NCBI RefSeq assembly: GCF_026230105.1
Contig: NC_079476.1
Span: 35,888,559 to 35,952,558, forward strand
DNA from: Diorhabda sublineata
Taxonomy: Eukaryota; Arthropoda; Insecta; Coleoptera; Chrysomelidae
Length of the DNA: 64,000 bases
Reading direction: 5' to 3'
Positions 13,001-23,339 of this stretch are shown piece after piece (position 1 is the stretch's first letter; the number at the start of each line of letters is the position of its first letter). The notes below the pieces were generated by a model. It saw only the letters and a program-made list of their open reading frames with translations. It made no database searches and had not been told where the DNA came from. Position numbers and translations under genes: made by a program.

Positions 13001-16000
13001 TTTGCTTTAACATTTTGTTTATCTAAATTTTAGCTCACGACTTAGCAAGTAGTGACCAAGGGGGATTTAACGACCCCTACGTCCGCCTAACGCTTACACC
13101 GGAAGTGGATTCAAGGAAGCGACAAACAAATATTTGCCGAAATGATCCGAATCCGTTATTCGATCAACATTTCAAATTCCCCGTATCACATGAGGATTTA
13201 CAATCGAAAACCCTTGTATTACAAGTTTTTGATTATGATAGGTAAATAACTGGTAGTCATAATAATATCAATTATTTATTATCACAATAAGTATCTAATT
13301 ACAAGGGTCATGAAAATATACGTTGAATGAGATTATTAGAGTAACATGGAAACAATAAACTTGTTTCAATCTACTTTCAAGTATTGATTTCGGCTAGCCA
13401 AGCATTTAACCCAACGTTGAATCAATAACTAGAAACATTTCTTAAGGCTTCTTTGGAAATGACTCTCATCAGCTCTGTCGTGACATTCTCAAAGTCGGGG
13501 ATGTCAAAAAATATTTTTCATTTAACAATTTTTTTATTTTCGGAAAGAGCATTATCAAGAACAAAGCCTTTGACTTATTTTTCAAGTTTCTCAACACATC
13601 GTTTCATAAACGACGAAGTACCCACATGTCAAATTTGAATAGTTGCTTCCGTTGGAATGTTATTTCCCTCAAATGAGAAAGATACAATTATATCTGTTGA
13701 ATTGCTTTGAGCGGAACCCTACGATTCTATACTTAGTTTTCGAATATCTTTTTTGCACATATTCACCTTTGCTTTTGAGGTAAGAGGACTTTCCTACCGT
13801 CCCTAAGCTGACTCTTTTCTACTTTTTGATCACTCAGTCTATTTTTAAGCAGTCTTACAGGTTATTATATTATATTATTAAAGAATACTTTTCTATGAAA
13901 CACGAATAAGGAATGATCGTCAAAACACACAATGAAGCACAAAAGCAAACGACGCGACGCGTTGAATATGACGCCTGTGTGCTTTCTCTACTTAATTCTT
14001 ACACATCATCATTTTCAAATCTTCTCTATTGTACTAAATTTACTTTGGGAACATTATTTTCATAGTGGTTTACTGATTTGGGGTATTTCTTTGACTCAAT
14101 CTCCAAATGACAATGAAAAACTATCCAGTTTAATAAGAACGAATTGTGGAATGAACTATAATTAAATAACCCTTTGATATATTTTCATTTTGTCGTTGAA
14201 CAAATTATGCATTTTTGTAGATTTTCTAGAAACGATATCATTGGCGAAGTGTCAATGGTTATGAGCGAATTTGACGTTGCAAACAGCGTGGAAATATGGG
14301 GTGAAATAACGAGAAACAAGAAACCCAGAGAAGATACACAAGAAATTTTGGTATCTTTAAGTTATTTACCATCTGCTGAACGATTAACAGTCGTTCTGTT
14401 GAAAGCTCGAAATCTGTTCGTATCCCAAAGTAAAGGAAGTACAGGTAATACTCATAAACACTTTTTAAAATAACCTTTCTCACTTATTTCATGTTTTCTA
14501 ATTAATTTAATTTAATATATAGTCTTATCAAGTTTCATTTTATCTATTTCAAATCCTTTTGATTCCTATACTCCTCTTATATTGAGTTTTCTCATGCTCT
14601 ACCTCTTAACTTTCGTATTTATTGTAGTTCTTTGTTTTTTCTCTTCACTTGTGTCAACTTGCACTTTGTTCAAATAGCAGGTTTCACTTTTACCCTCGAG
14701 TGGTGCTTGTGGATATTGATCTTGAACTTCTATAGGTTGTAGTTTTCGGGAAAGACGTGCCTTGGTAGCTGATTCCATTGGCTTTCACTGAATCCTGATA
14801 AATTGAAGTTCTGGGCTGGACGTCTGCAGGTGAACTAGTTGCGTATATTAGACAGCTCGGAAGAGCATTTGCGACAGCAGTATCGGTAAAATAGAGTCAG
14901 ATTAATCACTTTTATTCTATGCTCTGAGATGTCCAAGTTTCTCCTCAACTCTGGATCACCCATAACTCAAATTGCTGTCTTCTGTATTGAGTCGAGTATC
15001 TTGAGGGTATGCTTGGGTGCCGAGCTTCAAATGTGCGATCAATATTCCAAATATGGATGAATTTGGACCTTGAAGAGGATTAAAAGCTATTGCGGAGTGT
15101 ATAGCGTTTTGGTCTTGAAAAGGAGTCCAAGTTTTTATGAAGCTGCCTTGGCTAAATTAGCCACGTGACTATAACAAGACATTGATTCCAGCCTCAACAC
15201 CCAACTAGCGAATTTGCGGTGATGGTAAGATTCTATGTCCAGACAGAACGAAATCCTGAGCTGCAGTGCTAGCCTTCTTTGTAAAAATAACAAATATTCT
15301 CCCATTATCGTTTGATATTTAATGATTTCGAGCTTTGATTTTTTTTAACAAATAGCAATGTTACGATGTAAGTATTATTATAAACATATAATTTTAGATC
15401 TTCAAACTTTCGTTAAAGTGTACCTGATAGTTAACGGTAAACGAACTAAGAAGAAAAAGACAGCTACAAAAAAGGGTAGCTGTAATCCTGTTTGGAACGA
15501 AGCTTTAACTTTCACACTATCTGCCAATAATGTTAACAACGCCGCTATCGAGGTAAGAGATTTACTAAACAAAATAGAAAAGGAATAAAATGTTATAATC
15601 GTTCAAAAACACTTAAGTTAAGTTAACTCCTTTGATACCTAAAAGTCAAAAAAAAATTCGAAATTCATATACAAGGACTGATATCTCTGTTCTATCTTCG
15701 AATGTGTGCGTTATCCTGATGAAAAAGAACCCCTGCGTTTTTCTTTTATCGTCTCACGTTATTTTGGAAGTAAATTGGTATAATAAGTATCTGTAATTGT
15801 GGCTCCTGTCACAGGTACTCTACTAAAATTATTCTTTCAGCATCCTAAATCATTATTATTATTATGACCTTCACTGGTGAAGGTTACATCTTCAGCTTTT
15901 CCGGCGGTGGCGTCCACTCCTTGTCATGCATTATTATATTACATTATATCATTTTCAATTTACATATGTACATATATTAATATTCATAGTACCCAATATG

Positions 16001-16960
16001 AAATCATGTGTGTATGATTATGTTTGTTGGCAATCCACAGCATGTTCCTCTGTATATTTTCTTATTTTCAGTGGGTTTGGGTTCTTTGTTGAGAAATGAT
16101 GAAGTCCAAAGTTGACAAAATGTTCAGTTTATTGAACAGAGTACCTGTCAATGTACAAAAAAATCAGTATCTAACTTTTACAATTCAGGACTTAATATAA
16201 AAGCAATTTGTTTGTTTACAATTCTTACAATTTTGTGAAAGAAAATTAATGAACAAAGTTTTGGCATGTGTTGACAAGATTTTAATAAATAAAGCTTAAT
16301 TGAGCATACCTTTTGAATCGTTTGACAATACTTATTTTGATTAACCAAACTCTTGATAAACAATCGTCGGATTGTTGCTCAATACTTACAATTTGGAGCA
16401 CGTTTGCCTTTCGGTTTTTCGATGTCGCGTGAACATATCAAAAGGTGCTTGCCAACTTAACTAAATTAAAAATTAACATGAACATCCAGGTAAGGATAGG
16501 GTCAAGGTTGGGATAGGTCGGGTCAGCAGTCAATTTGATCAATTCTCAACAGTATATGACATACGATACTGAAATTTTTCCTAATGTACCCAGCAAATTT
16601 TTGTGAATTTTCTTTGGAGTAAATTCTAGTAAACGCAACTATTAGATCACCATACTTTGCTTGATATGATCCACTCTGCTACTTCATAAAATCCGGGCTT
16701 CTACTAAAGATAGATTCAATTTCTAGCTCGAGTCTATATATAATAGATTACAATGTGACTAGGTTTTCAGCGGTACACATTTTACAATTTTTATTTTACA
16801 GTTATCAGTATTCGATCAAGGTACCGATATAATAGTGAACAATTCATTAATCGGTACCTGTACAATAGGCCCAAAAGAGAGTGGTCCTGAAAAGGATCAT
16901 TGGATAGATATGACGCAGAGTCCTAGAAAAGCCATCGCGTGTTGGCACACAGTGAGGTAA
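836..16960 (+). CDS. Syt12: Synaptotagmin, Syt12-type (8 exons, 571 aa)
   Basis: Membrane-anchored double-C2 protein of the synaptotagmin family, which acts in vesicle trafficking and exocytosis. Exons: 836-1051, 10311-10538, 10647-10887, 11811-12095, 13034-13241, 14221-14444, 15398-15552, 16802-16960; all introns are GT-AG and phases close exactly (1716 nt). Residues ~10-37 form one hydrophobic membrane segment followed by a Lys-rich stop-transfer. Residues ~73-300 are a low-complexity Ser/Pro-rich linker. C2A spans ~300-425 and keeps five Asp ligands (D331, D337, D390, D392, D398). C2B spans ~432-565 and lacks most of them. The Syt12 assignment rests on the C2B signature (FVKVYL, a KKKTATKK-type basic strand, GPKESG, and a WH-x-VR C-terminus), which I recall as resembling vertebrate SYT12. 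Insect Syt-alpha/beta remain alternatives. The start Met is not certain: the frame stays open upstream to 791 and an acceptor-like site ends at 805. Confidence 0.8.
1052..3083. other. Syt12 intron 1, no recognisable feature
   Basis: AT-rich DNA with only short chance reading frames; no conserved protein or clear repeat seen. Confidence 0.5.
3085..3425 (-). pseudogene. Crypton/DUF3504-type recombinase, N-terminal remnant
   Basis: Reads on the reverse strand from an ATG near 3420 with an acidic start (MESNSEENFNYTPEDVES), then NLLPEKL, a degraded WR-containing stretch, and a segment resembling the helical N-terminal part of Crypton-type tyrosine recombinases (K-L-KGTL ... ISKTTKF). Stops and a frameshift break it. 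The related copy at 6300-6725 starts in the same way, which supports the reading. Lies in Syt12 intron 1. Confidence 0.5.
3904..4256 (+). CDS. Coding-like cassette exon, possibly of Syt12
   Basis: A GC-richer island inside Syt12 intron 1, bounded by a ttcccag acceptor and a gtacga donor. One frame is open throughout (2 nt plus 117 codons) and reads as His-, Arg- and Ser-rich protein with segments such as YKLIEIMSGISPASCW. It ends in phase 0, matching exon 2, but starts needing one leftover base. Exon 1 with its downstream donor (ending at 1055) supplies exactly that, and the added 357 nt would keep the frame. Joined to the canonical donor (1051) it instead reads about 28 codons to a stop. It could also be an alternative first coding exon, or unrelated. 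No homologue recognised. Confidence 0.4.
5040..5290 (-). pseudogene. Crypton-type recombinase, internal remnant
   Basis: The reverse strand carries a short stretch (FSFEVRDDKKYL) that matches the copy at 6420-6450 at DNA level: both have a near-identical run around gtggacctcga / gcggacctcga on the + strand. Too short and broken to translate further. Confidence 0.35.
5690..6725 (-). pseudogene. Crypton/DUF3504-type tyrosine recombinase, decayed copy
   Basis: On the reverse strand the N-terminal part starts near 6722 (MVTNSSDDFDNTPSEISKI) and continues with ITTYRKLRSFLK. The C-terminal part lies in the open frame 6052-5741, with LYTGDCFRRSSITILVNAG, which corresponds to the catalytic box with the H-x-x-R Arg in tyrosine recombinases (the His is replaced by Asp). 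After it come remnants of the Trp-rich segment before the nucleophile. Cryptons move by recombination through a circular intermediate. This copy is interrupted by stops and a missing middle and is inactive. Confidence 0.6.
7025..7600 (-). pseudogene. hAT-type transposase, C-terminal remnant
   Basis: The open frame 7279-7031 on the reverse strand reads LIEFW, then a SSEIALKYLIHQASSVLSKR block, then NNRSRLTGDHIKERVLW, the pattern of the hAT C-terminal dimerisation region (W-x4-YP ... PATSVPSER ... NRL-x-x-V). The usual SER motif is altered to SKR. More degraded sequence of the same protein runs up to about 7600 in other frames. Flanking terminal inverted repeats were not found. Confidence 0.5.
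8690..9006 (-). pseudogene. Mariner-type transposase, N-terminal DNA-binding remnant
   Basis: The reverse strand reads PSKCELRSVIRFLQ, then, after a frame change, VREWCRKFKDGRIDVHHEGG, GGKSVVSDDLVQRVD and ITALSTEFPVVSR: the paired helix-turn-helix region of insect mariner/SETMAR-like transposases. No catalytic domain follows, so this is a truncated fragment. The GC-richer 9010-9250 upstream segment may be the 5' part of the same insertion. Confidence 0.7.
10311..10538 (+). CDS. Syt12: Syt12 exon 2 (linker)
   Basis: 76 codons, phase 0 to 0, between a ttttttacag acceptor and a gtatgt donor. Encodes a Gln/Pro/Ser-rich part of the linker (PPPPLQHQ, SVSSQSSLDS). Confidence 0.75.
10647..10887 (+). 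CDS. Syt12: Syt12 exon 3 (linker)
   Basis: Phase 0 to 1; acceptor ttatttttag, donor gtaaat. Encodes Ser/Pro/Arg-rich sequence (SSRSPSPLRAASLD, TPSPSQSSLAS), a likely disordered region with many potential proline-directed phosphorylation sites. Confidence 0.75.
11090..11500 (-). pseudogene. Mariner-type transposase, C-terminal remnant
   Basis: Reverse-strand translation in shifting frames gives FDCRGVVYKEFV, as in mariner catalytic domains, and further on an IHFKSIEDIQ-like segment followed by a degraded tail ending in GYYLKGEN-like residues, which is the usual C-terminus (GDYFEGD). Many stops; inside Syt12 intron 3. Confidence 0.5.
11811..12095 (+). CDS. Syt12: Syt12 exon 4 (end of linker, start of C2A)
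   Basis: Phase 1 to 1; acceptor ttattatag, donor gtaagc. The first two thirds finish the Pro-rich linker. The end (LGRLHFRLSYDFDKSDL) is the typical first strand pair of a synaptotagmin C2A. Confidence 0.85.
12540..12945 (+). pseudogene. Mariner-type transposase, C-terminal remnant
   Basis: The + strand reads VFHHDNARTHTYLATRGKLL, then WKVIPQLPYSPDLASSVHHL, then after a frameshift LIQFFADKGQKFYERAIMKL and DRWQKVI. These are the second catalytic Asp (HDNAR), the YSPDLAP block and the C-terminal tail of an insect mariner. The third Asp position of the DD34D triad appears lost (SSVHHL where PSDYHL is expected). Lies in Syt12 intron 4, in the same orientation as the gene. Confidence 0.8.
13034..13241 (+). 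CDS. Syt12: Syt12 exon 5 (C2A core)
   Basis: Phase 1 to 2; acceptor aattttag, donor gtaaat. Holds calcium-binding loop 1 (SSDQGGFNDPYV, with D331 and D337) and the start of loop 3 (VFDYD, with D390 and D392). Confidence 0.9.
13380..13700 (-). pseudogene. Possible mariner/Tc1 C-terminal remnant
   Basis: The reverse strand gives a weak match to a transposase tail (ENVTTELMRVISKEALRNV and, shifted, QRWVKCLASRNQYL, recalling KRMQKCI-x-x-x-GEYFE). Broken by stops; the family is uncertain. Confidence 0.25.
14221..14444 (+). CDS. Syt12: Syt12 exon 6 (end of C2A, start of C2B)
   Basis: Phase 2 to 1; acceptor tttttgtag, donor gtaata. Begins FSRNDIIGEV (fifth ligand D398), runs through the C2A-C2B linker and into C2B loop 1, where the sequence is SQSKGST in place of the usual Asp-rich loop. 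Confidence 0.9.
14640..15280 (-). pseudogene. Jockey-like non-LTR retrotransposon, ORF2 3' remnant
   Basis: Read on the reverse strand with stops: LYTPQ-LLILFKVQIHPYLEY, a SHI...APKHTLKILDSIQKTAI stretch, DPELRRNLDISEHR, LFYRYCRKCSSELS, then a degraded tail. This is the stretch after the RT domain that is shared by jockey-type elements (YKAQIRPCMEYCSH ... LD-x-VQ ... LEHRR-x-V ... LFYRYY). Lies antisense in Syt12 intron 6. Confidence 0.7.
15398..15552 (+). CDS. Syt12: Syt12 exon 7 (C2B)
   Basis: Phase 1 to 0; acceptor ataattttag, donor gtaaga. Encodes FVKVYL, the polybasic strand and NPVWNEALTF. Confidence 0.9.
15953..16800. other. Rest of Syt12 intron 7, no recognisable feature
   Basis: AT-rich intron DNA without a supported gene or repeat. 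Confidence 0.4.
16802..16960 (+). CDS. Syt12: Syt12 exon 8 (C-terminus)
   Basis: Acceptor ttttattttacag; 52 codons plus TAA at 16958-16960. Ends in the synaptotagmin C-terminal signature HW-x-x-M ... PRK ... WH-x-VR. The last bases (agg taa) could also be read as a donor, but the family normally ends here. Confidence 0.88.
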   Translation, partial: LSVFDQGTDIIVNNSLIGTCTIGPKESGPEKDHWIDMTQSPRKAIACWHTVR

Positions 16961-19470
16961 ATTTTATGCTCAATCGAGAGGTAAATATCAACTTCAAGAT
17001 ATACATTTTTTCTTTTTGATGGGTTAGAATGAACAACGTGATAATTGTAATACCTTTTATTATTATATAATATACTTTTTACAATTATCAGTACAATATA
17101 TTTACTTATTTATTTATGCAAAGATACTCTTTAAATCTGTTTAATAAAGACAGTGACTATATTTATCTCTACAATCAAGAAAATCTATGGATTAACATCG
17201 TTTTAGGGTATTTAAAAACAAAAAAAGGTTATTGATAAACATATTTTTGCTTATTTACTTTTAATAATATTCCAACGAAATCATAAAAGTTCTTTACTGT
17301 CAACTTTTGCCTTCTCCGGCTAAAAGAATTGCCACAACCTATTTATAACATGGATGTAAGTACTTTTTAGTTATCGAAGGTGTAACTTCATTATCAGAGT
17401 AGGAAACTTTCGATTACTAAAGTAATTAGGTTCTGACCGGAAAAAATCGCATTCTGAAATTGGCTAGTTTCTATTGTCCTAGTAGGGTTTGAAATTTTCA
17501 AAGCAAGTTATATGATAAATGAATTTTTTAGTGTGATTTAAGGTTTGGTTACATGTAACTTTAAATTACATCTTTTGCATTTATTTTAGAAATAACTATT
17601 AGATAGTTGAAACAAAAAAACATAAGTGTCGGGAATAAAATACTATTCAAAGTGTTTAGGCGAAAAACACATTTTTCAAGAGAACGATTAATTTTCATTT
17701 ATAGTTACCAAAAATTACAGATATGGGATCAACAGTCTCCAACAAATACCAACATAATATATTCAAATTTAATAAGACTAAACTCGAATTCTCATGCTTT
17801 GGAACTAAAGCATGTCAATAATCATTTTATCGATTTAATGAATATCTTTGCAAGGCCGTTCAAGTAGGAACATATTTCTTTATAAACAGGAGCAATCCTA
17901 AACATCGAAAAATCAATTTATTTGTATAAAAAAAATGTTGCTTTGGCAACAAAAAATAACATTAATACTATAAAATTTGTATATTTTAATAACAAATAAC
18001 CATTTTGTTTTGCAGTTGTTTTATAAGGTTCATAATTTTATTCGATCTTATATTCTAGTTGTTGAGAATATCCCTCAATAGATAATCTACGTATACAGAG
18101 AATGTTCTGAGGTTCTAGAACAGTAAACATGGATCGTTGAGAACATAATGTGACTAAGAATGAATAGTTTTTTTAAAAAACAAGAACAGGTTTCATTACA
18201 TTCTAAAAATAACTTTTCTAAATATTTCAAATTATGGAAACATTGCGATATTATTGTTCATTTCTCATTTTGGAATTAGATTTCTTTTCGTTGAGTTTAA
18301 TTTGAGTCTCAAATTTCATTCGTTTTAATAGTAAAGAGTAGGAATAGAAAATCAACGGAAAACTTTGCCAAATAGAATAAAATAAACAGTAATGTTTGGC
18401 GTGGGGAATAAAGTATATTTCAATATAAACAGAGATTTAAATCTTGGTTGAATTCGATGATGATGAAGTTCTAACATAGGATAATAAAACAGGAGAATGT
18501 ATCAATATTTTTAACCAAGTTGTTTAATGAAGATTGTGTGATTTCTGTCCAAACTTGTAGAAGAAGATGTCCAAGTTCCTGTATGGTTTCTGGTCTCGGA
18601 TTATGGTAGTCAATGAAGATAAAGCAACTTGAGGTGGAAGCGGTAGTTAAGGAGAAATTTGATTATATTCTGTCTAGGAGATTGTAGCAGTATGTTAGCC
18701 ACCATTTGATTTCTGTATACCTGCCCTGTCATGCTTTCATCTAAAACAATCAACTTTGTATGGCGATTAAAACAAATTCCTATCTAACAATAATTATACC
18801 CCAAAGGAGTGAATTTCTTCGACAATTCCTTGATGCAAAAGCGTCAATGGAATTATCCATGCCTATACCACAAAAGTAGGAGTAGTAGTAAGTTTTATTT
18901 TTGGACTTAAGGTTCCCATTTCAAAACTTTTTATCCAGCTGTAACATCGATTATACTTATAGCAAATTGCTGCTCTTTACATAACACTAATATTCAATTT
19001 AAATCGAGAAGTTGACTCGAAACCTGTCAAGCAGTCCTGCAAACACTCAAACATCGCTAAAATTATTCTTTATCTTACTATTGATATCATTTTTAAAATC
19101 TGAAAAAAAGTGGTCGATAATATATAATTTACATTTTTAGAAGCAATTTCTTGAAATAATTCTATTTAAGGCATCTTTTTCGATTTAAAGCAAATTATAT
19201 TCCTAGAAATATTTCATAATATTTATTTCAACAACACTGCATTCCTCACTTTTATCCTTGAATCATTGGAAACACTATTAAAGTTCAAATTTTCTTCAAA
19301 AAATTGCCTCATACAGGCTTGGTGCGAAATGAAAACTACATGATATAAGATTTAGGTCCAGCCTTGTCTTGTTCTTGCATTTACTCATGAATAGAGGCAA
19401 GTTGAACAAAATTAGTTCAGTGAGCAATTTTTCATACGCATTTAATATCCTTATGATAATATATTTTACT
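16961..19470. other. Intergenic DNA downstream of Syt12
   Basis: AT-rich; the open frame at 17607-17867 has no recognisable protein pattern. Apart from the candidate polyadenylation signal nothing is supported. Confidence 0.5.
17143..17148 (+). promoter_or_regulatory. Candidate polyadenylation signal of Syt12
   Basis: AATAAA about 180 bp after the Syt12 stop codon, on the coding strand. In such AT-rich DNA the hexamer is frequent, so the call is weak. Confidence 0.35.
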
Positions 19471-19474
19471 TTTA

Positions 19475-20030
19475 TCTTCTTCTTCTTCTTCCTCTTTCAA
19501 TAGGACCAGGTCCAGTTCAATCCTGTACGTTTGGCCCTCTTCCTGGATCTTCCTGAGAAACTGAACTCCAGCTCTCGTACCACCTCTTTGGTGGTCTGCC
19601 TACAGGTCTGCATGTGTTCGGTCTCTGAGTTTTAGCCCACTTTACCAATCTGTCTTTTGGCATTCTTTCTATCTTTTTCGTGTCCTGATCCATCTCACCA
19701 GATCCTGTACGCCCAATTCTTCTCTTATCTCACCATTCTCATTCTCATCATTCCTTATTCGCTCCTTGAGGGTGACTCCCTTGATGGTTCTCATTATTCT
19801 TTTTGTTGTTGATGTCTCGGCTCTAGTTTCTGAGGCATATGTGAGAATAGGTCTCACACACGTTTTATAGATTCTGGTCTTGCTCTGCGAACTCGTCGCT
19901 TTGTTTCTCCACACTATATCTCTCAGACAGCCACTGACTTTTGATGCTTTCGTCGCTTGTATTCGTGCCTCCTCTGTCAGGTTTCTTTCACTAGATATAT
20001 TATCTGCCAGGTAATTGAATCTTTATCTTT
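19475..20030 (-). pseudogene. RTE-like non-LTR retrotransposon, 3' remnant
   Basis: The reverse strand reads KTRIYKTCVRPILTYASETR, then AETSTTKRIMRTIKG and RIRNDENENGEIREELGV, QDLVRWIRTRKR, and after a frameshift a GR-P-KRW-like region. This is the C-terminal part of insect endonuclease/RT proteins. The downstream end on the coding strand is a GAAGAAGAAG-type simple repeat (+ strand cttcttcttcttcc near 19480-19495), as expected for the microsatellite tails of RTE-type elements. Confidence 0.75.
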
Positions 20031-20468
20031 ACTATTATGTATATTCAAAATCCATTCTCATTATCAGCAACAACTATTATAAGACGTCGTCTTGTTGAAG
20101 TCGTTGGTAATGTCATTTAGTCATTTAGCGTTTAGTATGAGAATCCTTTCGTTGAAAATTATTATATAAATAAAATTTTTTTATAAGGTTCCTTATGCTG
20201 AATGTTAAGCTGAAATTACAACGTAACAAATAGTAGGAGGGATAATATCAATGATGATTTTAACAAAAAACAACTCATGCTTCATTGACAGCAACTGAAT
20301 GCATTTTTTAAATAATTTAATCTCAAATGTTTCTCTACTTGTAATTAACTAACAATTTCGTGTGTTTGTTCATCCACTACTTTCATTATTAACAATCACA
20401 AGCTACAAATAAACGTTTAAGGTAATGGATTAACAGATTGAATGAGATCCGTCCTTACCATTCCTAAG

Positions 20469-20546
20469 ATGGACAGGAATCTTGTGATTGTTTTTATTCT
20501 TCCAACTATTTTGATTTATTACGGAAATTATAGCACATTGAATTTT
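20469..20546 (+). CDS. Candidate first coding exon with signal-peptide-like N-terminus
   Basis: ATG followed by 25 codons, ending in phase 0 at a gtaagt donor. The peptide starts MDRNLVIVFILPTILIYY: a short charged start and then about 14 hydrophobic residues, as in a signal peptide or anchor. It is the first of several exon-like segments on this strand (25234-25322, 29842-29919, 30343-30404, 35218-35309, 38377-38562). It does not join directly to 25234 in phase, so at least one exon is missing or the link is false. Confidence 0.3.
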
Positions 20547-22284
20547 GTAAGTAGAATTTTCACGTCTTTTTGCATTTTTGATCGTAACTTATTGCTTCGG
20601 AGATTTTAAAGTTTGAAATAAATACTCATTCAGTTGAATTTAAAATATTCTCAATCGTCGCTACTCGAATATTTTCAAAAATATTTTACGTATTGAAATA
20701 AATAAGCAGACAATAAATAGATATAACTTTTGAGAAAAATTGTGAACTGACGCTTTTTGGTGATTTTCAAAAAATCTAGTATATGAAGTGGTTTTTCAAA
20801 GGATAATTGGATTGAAAGTTGCAATATTTAGGAAAGTTATACTCAAGTTGCGAACCTCAGTATTTCTTCAAAGAATTCCTCTTTGTATTTCCTTTTTTTA
20901 ATGTGGATCGTAAATTTTGCTCACTGGAATTAAATGTTAAAAATTTTATGAATGTAATATTAAATTGGTCAACGTAATTATGTATCGTCCTACGTTTTCA
21001 ATATCTTTGTATGTAACACTAAACATTGAATGTACTACTGTTAAAAGTATTTATATTTTTCGTATAAAGTTGTTTTAAGTTGATTCAAGAAATCGTAAAA
21101 TATTTTGATATTTTAGCTCCTTGAAAGGTGATATACGGTCATCCCCAAATCGAGCCTTCAAAATCCAAAAATACAAACATCTACAGTTGTTTTGTGGTGC
21201 CCAATATTTGTTAAGAATGTTAACAAGATATATTTAACTTCAAAAATTGAGTTAGGATTACTTTGACGATATAACATTTAATCCAATTTGATTTGATTAG
21301 TTATATTAGGAATATATTTCACAAGCATATGAATGTATAGAAGGCCCATTTTTAATTGTTGATTCATAGCAACAGGCTTTATGGTTTACATGTTATCATT
21401 GCAACAACATTTTTATTAATTTATACAAATCGTCAATTTCCAAACCATTTAGATTCAATCCTTCAATATGTGGGAATTTTTAAAAAATCCAGAATGATTC
21501 TAATTTGTTATGATACAGTTTGTTGGTGTTCAGGAGCTGTCAATTCAAAAAGCTCCCTTGTAATTTTTTCATTAAAATTTATATCTCAAAAATTTCAAAA
21601 TTGAAAACACGAGTTATGCGTTGATTTGAAAATTAGTTATGAAAAAAGTGGATTTATTCTACTAAAGAAAATTTCCCCCTAATACTTGTCTATTTTTTAT
21701 TCCATTCTTATTTTGATAATATCTTGGTTTGTGGGCTCAAACAGGGCCGGAAATATCCGGCAAATCAGCTTATATTGCATTTACTTCGAACTTCCGCAAA
21801 ATTCGCACGAAAATAACATGATGGGTATGAGGGGGCTTATTGGATTGACGTGAACTATTCGGAAAGAATCTGTGGAATCAAAACGTCTTCATTTATGTTA
21901 TTCCCGTTAAAAATAATTGATTCGAAGACATTGTTCATTCATTTCTTCACCAATAGAAAACTATAGATAAGGCTATACTTAGTAGGAATCTATTCAGACT
22001 TCAGTGGGTCATCAAGATTAAAATTATAATTATAATGAAATACTTTTAATGAGCTAAAATAGTTACGGCAAAATATTAAGAATCAACTAGGAAATAACTT
22101 TAGCATCATTAAAAATGACAATCACCTATGTTAACGGTATCTTCCCTAATAATTGGTTTGGAATAAAGAACCAGTAATTTGCTGTTACTTTGTTAAAAGT
22201 TCTAATTATCTGTATTGATATGTAAGCATGTATCCAAATGGATATATTTGTACTGTTATCATTTACTTGAGTTCTTTAAAAGTA

Positions 22285-22945
22285 ATAGATACATAGGTGC
22301 TTCTAAATTCATGCGACAAAATTCAGCAGGTGATTGCTCGTATGAAATTAAGATGGGTCTTTCTTATAACAAAATTTCCTGTTCTTGTCCCTTTCCGAGA
22401 TATCACTCTTAAAAGACTTGAACTGTCGAAGTGACAAAAGCCTAGTATTCTTAAACTTTGTGAATAAACACAAAGATAATTTCCAATGTTTTCCCATCAA
22501 TTTATCTAAAAAGATATTAATTATGGTGTTTAGTTCTCTGCGACTATTGGTTTCGAGAAAAACATTTAAGAATAACAATTATTTTCAAATAAAGGATTTC
22601 AAGTTATAATTTCATTTCATAATACTTGAAGAAAAGTTTTGATGCGATATAAAGTAAGGGTTGCTAATTTTACCCTAGTATAAAGTAACAGCAATATTGA
22701 AAAAATACCCATAGCTAGTCCTTTGTGAGTATATAAAAATTACAGAATTTCAGGTTTATAGCTCTACTGAAATTTTATAAAAAAAACTCAATATTAATCC
22801 TGATCGTTTGAGGGTGATATCTAAGAAAAGGGTAGCCTAAGGGATTTTTTTTTATAGGGAAGACCCATGTTAATTTTATACTAGCAATCACCTCTTAAAT
22901 GTTGTCGCATGAATTTTAAGAACACCCTGTATATCCCTTTATAAA
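22285..22945. mobile_element. Short inverted-repeat element (~650 bp)
   Basis: A ~110-bp sequence near 22290-22410 recurs in inverted orientation at 22830-22940. Both contain the blocks AATTCATGCGACAA, AGGTGATTGCT, TATGAAATTAA or close variants, and ATGGGTCTT. A third copy lies at 63085-63200. The outer end carries an accctgtat/atacaggg motif as in many insect TIR elements. The interior has no recognisable protein, so a non-autonomous (MITE or foldback) element is most likely. Confidence 0.6.
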
Positions 22946-23339
22946 TGATACGATTATATAAAAAAGTTTAACAAAAATAATAGCACAGTGAAATTAACCT
23001 ACGGAAAAATTTATTGTTCGGATAGGTTTCCGCGGTCAGAATATGAAAAGAACTTTAGTTCAAGTTAGCTCAAAACCAGTAATGAGTGTGTTAGTATCAA
23101 CAGTGTTCTTTATGCTTTTCATTTCCTCGCTAAAATTCCAAGGAGTATGGAGATTGAAGCCTTGGAATCAACCAGGAAAAAGGGGTGATTTGTTGCGTGG
23201 AGGCAGATTGCAGACCACGCAATAGGATCACTTCTTACCAATAAACGGATAACCATCCTATTACGTTCTCTTGATAATGTCTCCAATGTGGGAGTCGAAA
23301 CGTCGAAAATTTTTAAAATTCCAATGCGGTTCAACCCGT

